7,398 bases of DNA from an uncultured Chromatiaceae bacterium (GTDB taxonomy: Bacteria; Pseudomonadota; Gammaproteobacteria; Enterobacterales; Alteromonadaceae). Position numbers and translations under genes: made by a program. Of the stretch, positions 6,057 through 7,398 are shown piece after piece. Position 1 is the stretch's first letter, and every line of letters starts with the position of its first letter. The notes under the pieces are model-generated. The model did not search any database. It worked only from the letters and a program-made list of their open reading frames with translations, and was not told where the DNA came from. The stretch spans positions 1 through 7,398 of the forward strand of contig CAMLSF010000174.1 in NCBI GenBank assembly GCA_946482615.1, given 5' to 3'.

Positions 6057-7307
6057 GTGGAAGCTATGCCAGCAGGTGTCAGCGCCTTTTTTATTCAGTT
6101 GTTAGTGATCCTTGGGGTAGCACGGATGGTCGGTTGGCTGGCCATTCAGATTGGGCAGCCCAGAGTGGTTGGCGAGATGATCGCCGGTATTTTATTAGGT
6201 CCTACCCTGTTTGGCGCTTTTGCGCCTGAATTCCAACAGCAGTTATTCTCCGCTGAATACCGGCCCTTCTTATCTTTTGGCGCCCAGGTCGGTATTGGCC
6301 TTTATATGTTTTTAGTGGGTCTTGAGTTTGATACTGGTATGTTTAAAACCCGGGCCCGCAGTGCAGTTGCTATTTCCGCATCAGGCATACTGGTACCTTT
6401 TGTGATGGCCTGCTTATTAGCCAGCTGGTTATTGGGTTATGGCAGCCTGTTTGCCGACAATCTGAGCTGGGCTGAAGCAACCTTGTTTCTGGGTGCCTCT
6501 ATCTCTATTACGGCTTTTCCTATGCTGGCACGGGTGATCCAGGAGCAGGGTTTAGCCAACAGTAAGTTAGGCACCTTAGTTTTGGCTGCAGGTGCCATTG
6601 ATGACGTGGCCGCCTGGTGTCTGATGGCCTTGTTACTGGCCAGTTTTGGTGGCGACGGCAGCTTATTTTATAAAGCTGTGATAGGTGCTGTTCTCTTTGC
6701 TGCTTTAATGCTGACACTGGTGCGTAAACATGCCGCTCAGCTGGAAAGCTGGTATCAGCGCGAACAACGTATCACTCCCCGCCTCTTTCTGGTGATTTTG
6801 GTGTTGTGGGTCGTCAGTGTCAGCACCACAGAATGGATAGGTTTGCATGCAGTCTTTGGTGGCTTCTTATTAGGTGTGGCTATGCCCCGGGGTTTGTTGG
6901 CCGAGCATCTGATTAAGCGGCTGCAACCTTTGGTACTGATTGGTCTGGTGCCGCTGTTTTTTACTGTGTCTGGTTTAAAAACCGATCTGTCAGTTCTGGC
7001 ACAAGGCACCTTGTGGCAAATAGCGCTGGCTGTCATAGCGGCCTCTATTTTTGCCAAAGCAGTGGCCTGTTATCTGGCGGCCCGCTTCTGTGGCGAAAAC
7101 CACCCTATGGCACTGGCTGTAGGTATTCTGATGAATGCCCGTGGCATGATGGAACTGATTTTACTGAATATCGCGCTGCAAAATGGGGTGATTAAAGAAG
7201 ATTTATTCTCAGTGCTGGTACTGATGACCATAGTGACCACTATGATGGCGACTCCACTTTTTAACTACCTGCAAAGACGCACTTCGTTCCGTAGTCAGTT
7301 GGATTAA
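6057..7307 (+). CDS. CPA2-type cation/proton antiporter (Kef/NapA-like, no RCK domain)
   Basis: A hydrophobic inner-membrane exchanger of about 416 residues with roughly 12 membrane segments, of the monovalent cation:proton antiporter-2 family. It should exchange Na+ or K+ for H+ in pH and salt homeostasis. Numbering from the GTG start, family marks are GQPRVVGEMIAGILLGP (33-49), the LVGLEFD segment (86-92), the paired aspartates of the ion site Asp182-Asp183 in AIDDVAAW, and LMNARGMMELILL (358-370) with Arg362. The protein ends soon after the last membrane segment (QRRTSFRSQLD). It lacks the TrkA-N/RCK domain of KefB/KefC, so glutathione-type gating is not expected. Paired aspartates suggest electrogenic NapA-like exchange; specificity is not readable. 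In-frame starts are TTG 6042, GTG 6057 and ATG 6066. GTG is chosen because GGAG at 6047-6050 sits six bases before it; that GGAG lies inside the frame if TTG is used. Confidence 0.92.
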   Translation: MEAMPAGVSAFFIQLLVILGVARMVGWLAIQIGQPRVVGEMIAGILLGPTLFGAFAPEFQQQLFSAEYRPFLSFGAQVGIGLYMFLVGLEFDTGMFKTRARSAVAISASGILVPFVMACLLASWLLGYGSLFADNLSWAEATLFLGASISITAFPMLARVIQEQGLANSKLGTLVLAAGAIDDVAAWCLMALLLASFGGDGSLFYKAVIGAVLFAALMLTLVRKHAAQLESWYQREQRITPRLFLVILVLWVVSVSTTEWIGLHAVFGGFLLGVAMPRGLLAEHLIKRLQPLVLIGLVPLFFTVSGLKTDLSVLAQGTLWQIALAVIAASIFAKAVACYLAARFCGENHPMALAVGILMNARGMMELILLNIALQNGVIKEDLFSVLVLMTIVTTMMATPLFNYLQRRTSFRSQLD

Positions 7308-7330
7308 CCCGCTTTTCATTCAGTGACAAA

Positions 7331-7343
7331 AAAGCCGGCAAAC
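7331..7343 (+). terminator. Left arm of an antiporter terminator apparently split by the IS
   Basis: AAAAAAGCCGGC followed by AAAC, 24 bp after the antiporter stop, looks like the 5' half of an intrinsic terminator of the A-tract, GC stem, T-tract kind seen elsewhere in the window. The matching GCCGGCTTTTTT arm is missing. In its place the IS-like end begins at 7344. That the terminator was split is inference. Confidence 0.4.
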
Positions 7344-7398
7344 TGAAGTGACCCCATAAAGTTGGACTCATTTTTAAGCGGCTACCAAGGCCTGATTT
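7344..7398 (-). mobile_element. End of an IS3-family-like insertion sequence (partial, runs off the window)
   Basis: TGAAGTGACCCCATAAAG and the following TTGGACTC resemble the terminal inverted repeats of IS3-family elements of the IS150 type, which begin with TG and carry a CCCC...GTTGGAC core. Thirty bases inside, a minus-strand reading frame ends with residues typical of an IS3 OrfB C-terminus. The element therefore lies with its transposase 3' end towards the antiporter. The three or four bases before 7344 (AAC or AAAC) would be the target duplication. The other end is outside the window. Confidence 0.7.
7374..7398 (-). CDS. Transposase OrfB C-terminus (partial, IS3-family-like)
   Basis: Only the last seven complete codons are in the window: Asn-Gln-Ala-Leu-Val-Ala-Ala, then TAA. 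IS3-family integrase-type transposases often end in a motif like (F/Y)RNQALVA within tens of bases of the terminal repeat, which is the arrangement here. With so few residues, the call depends on the adjacent inverted-repeat-like sequence. Whether the transposase is intact cannot be judged. Confidence 0.55.

Noticed and set aside
7319..7347. Inverted pair TTCAGT / ACTGAA around the antiporter trailer
   Set aside because: Only six bases with a 17-base loop, and the right half falls across the IS boundary, so it is probably chance.

Overview
The window reads as chromosomal DNA from a motile, mesophilic gammaproteobacterium. The protein set points that way: a large chemoreceptor, HtpX, a Dps protein and a CPA2 antiporter. 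My impression is an alteromonad-like genus such as Rheinheimera or a relative, but nothing in the sequence fixes the genus. Five complete genes are present. The right edge cuts into an insertion sequence.

Layout, left to right. (1) 141-2447 (+): methyl-accepting chemotaxis protein with a long periplasmic sensor, convergent with (2) 2503-3813 (-): DUF21/CBS/CorC_HlyC membrane protein. A hairpin at 2461-2482 can end both transcripts. (3) 4027-4911 (-): HtpX zinc membrane protease, with its own strong terminator, so genes 2 and 3 are probably not one operon. (4) 4912-5380: about 470 bp without a convincing protein gene. It holds a full-length ERIC-type imperfect palindrome (4943-5068) just upstream of htpX, a strong minus-strand terminator with no gene in front of it (5081-5115), about 200 bp that may specify a small RNA, and the dps terminator. 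(5) 5381-5848 (-): Dps-family ferritin-like protein. (6) 5849-6056: divergent promoter region with an FNR/CRP-family-like site. (7) 6057-7307 (+): CPA2-type cation/proton antiporter without a regulatory RCK domain. (8) 7344-7398: one end of an IS3-family-like element, including the last codons of its transposase on the minus strand. It seems to have landed inside the antiporter's terminator.

The genes do not form one pathway. They are separate housekeeping and stress units: chemosensing, ion handling, membrane protein quality control, iron/peroxide protection and cation/pH homeostasis. I see no defence system, CRISPR array, tRNA or rRNA. The less ordinary content is intergenic: the ERIC element abutting htpX, the orphan terminator with its possible ncRNA, shared AT-rich motifs on either side of dps, and the IS insertion into a terminator. 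I did not find a clear previously undescribed system.
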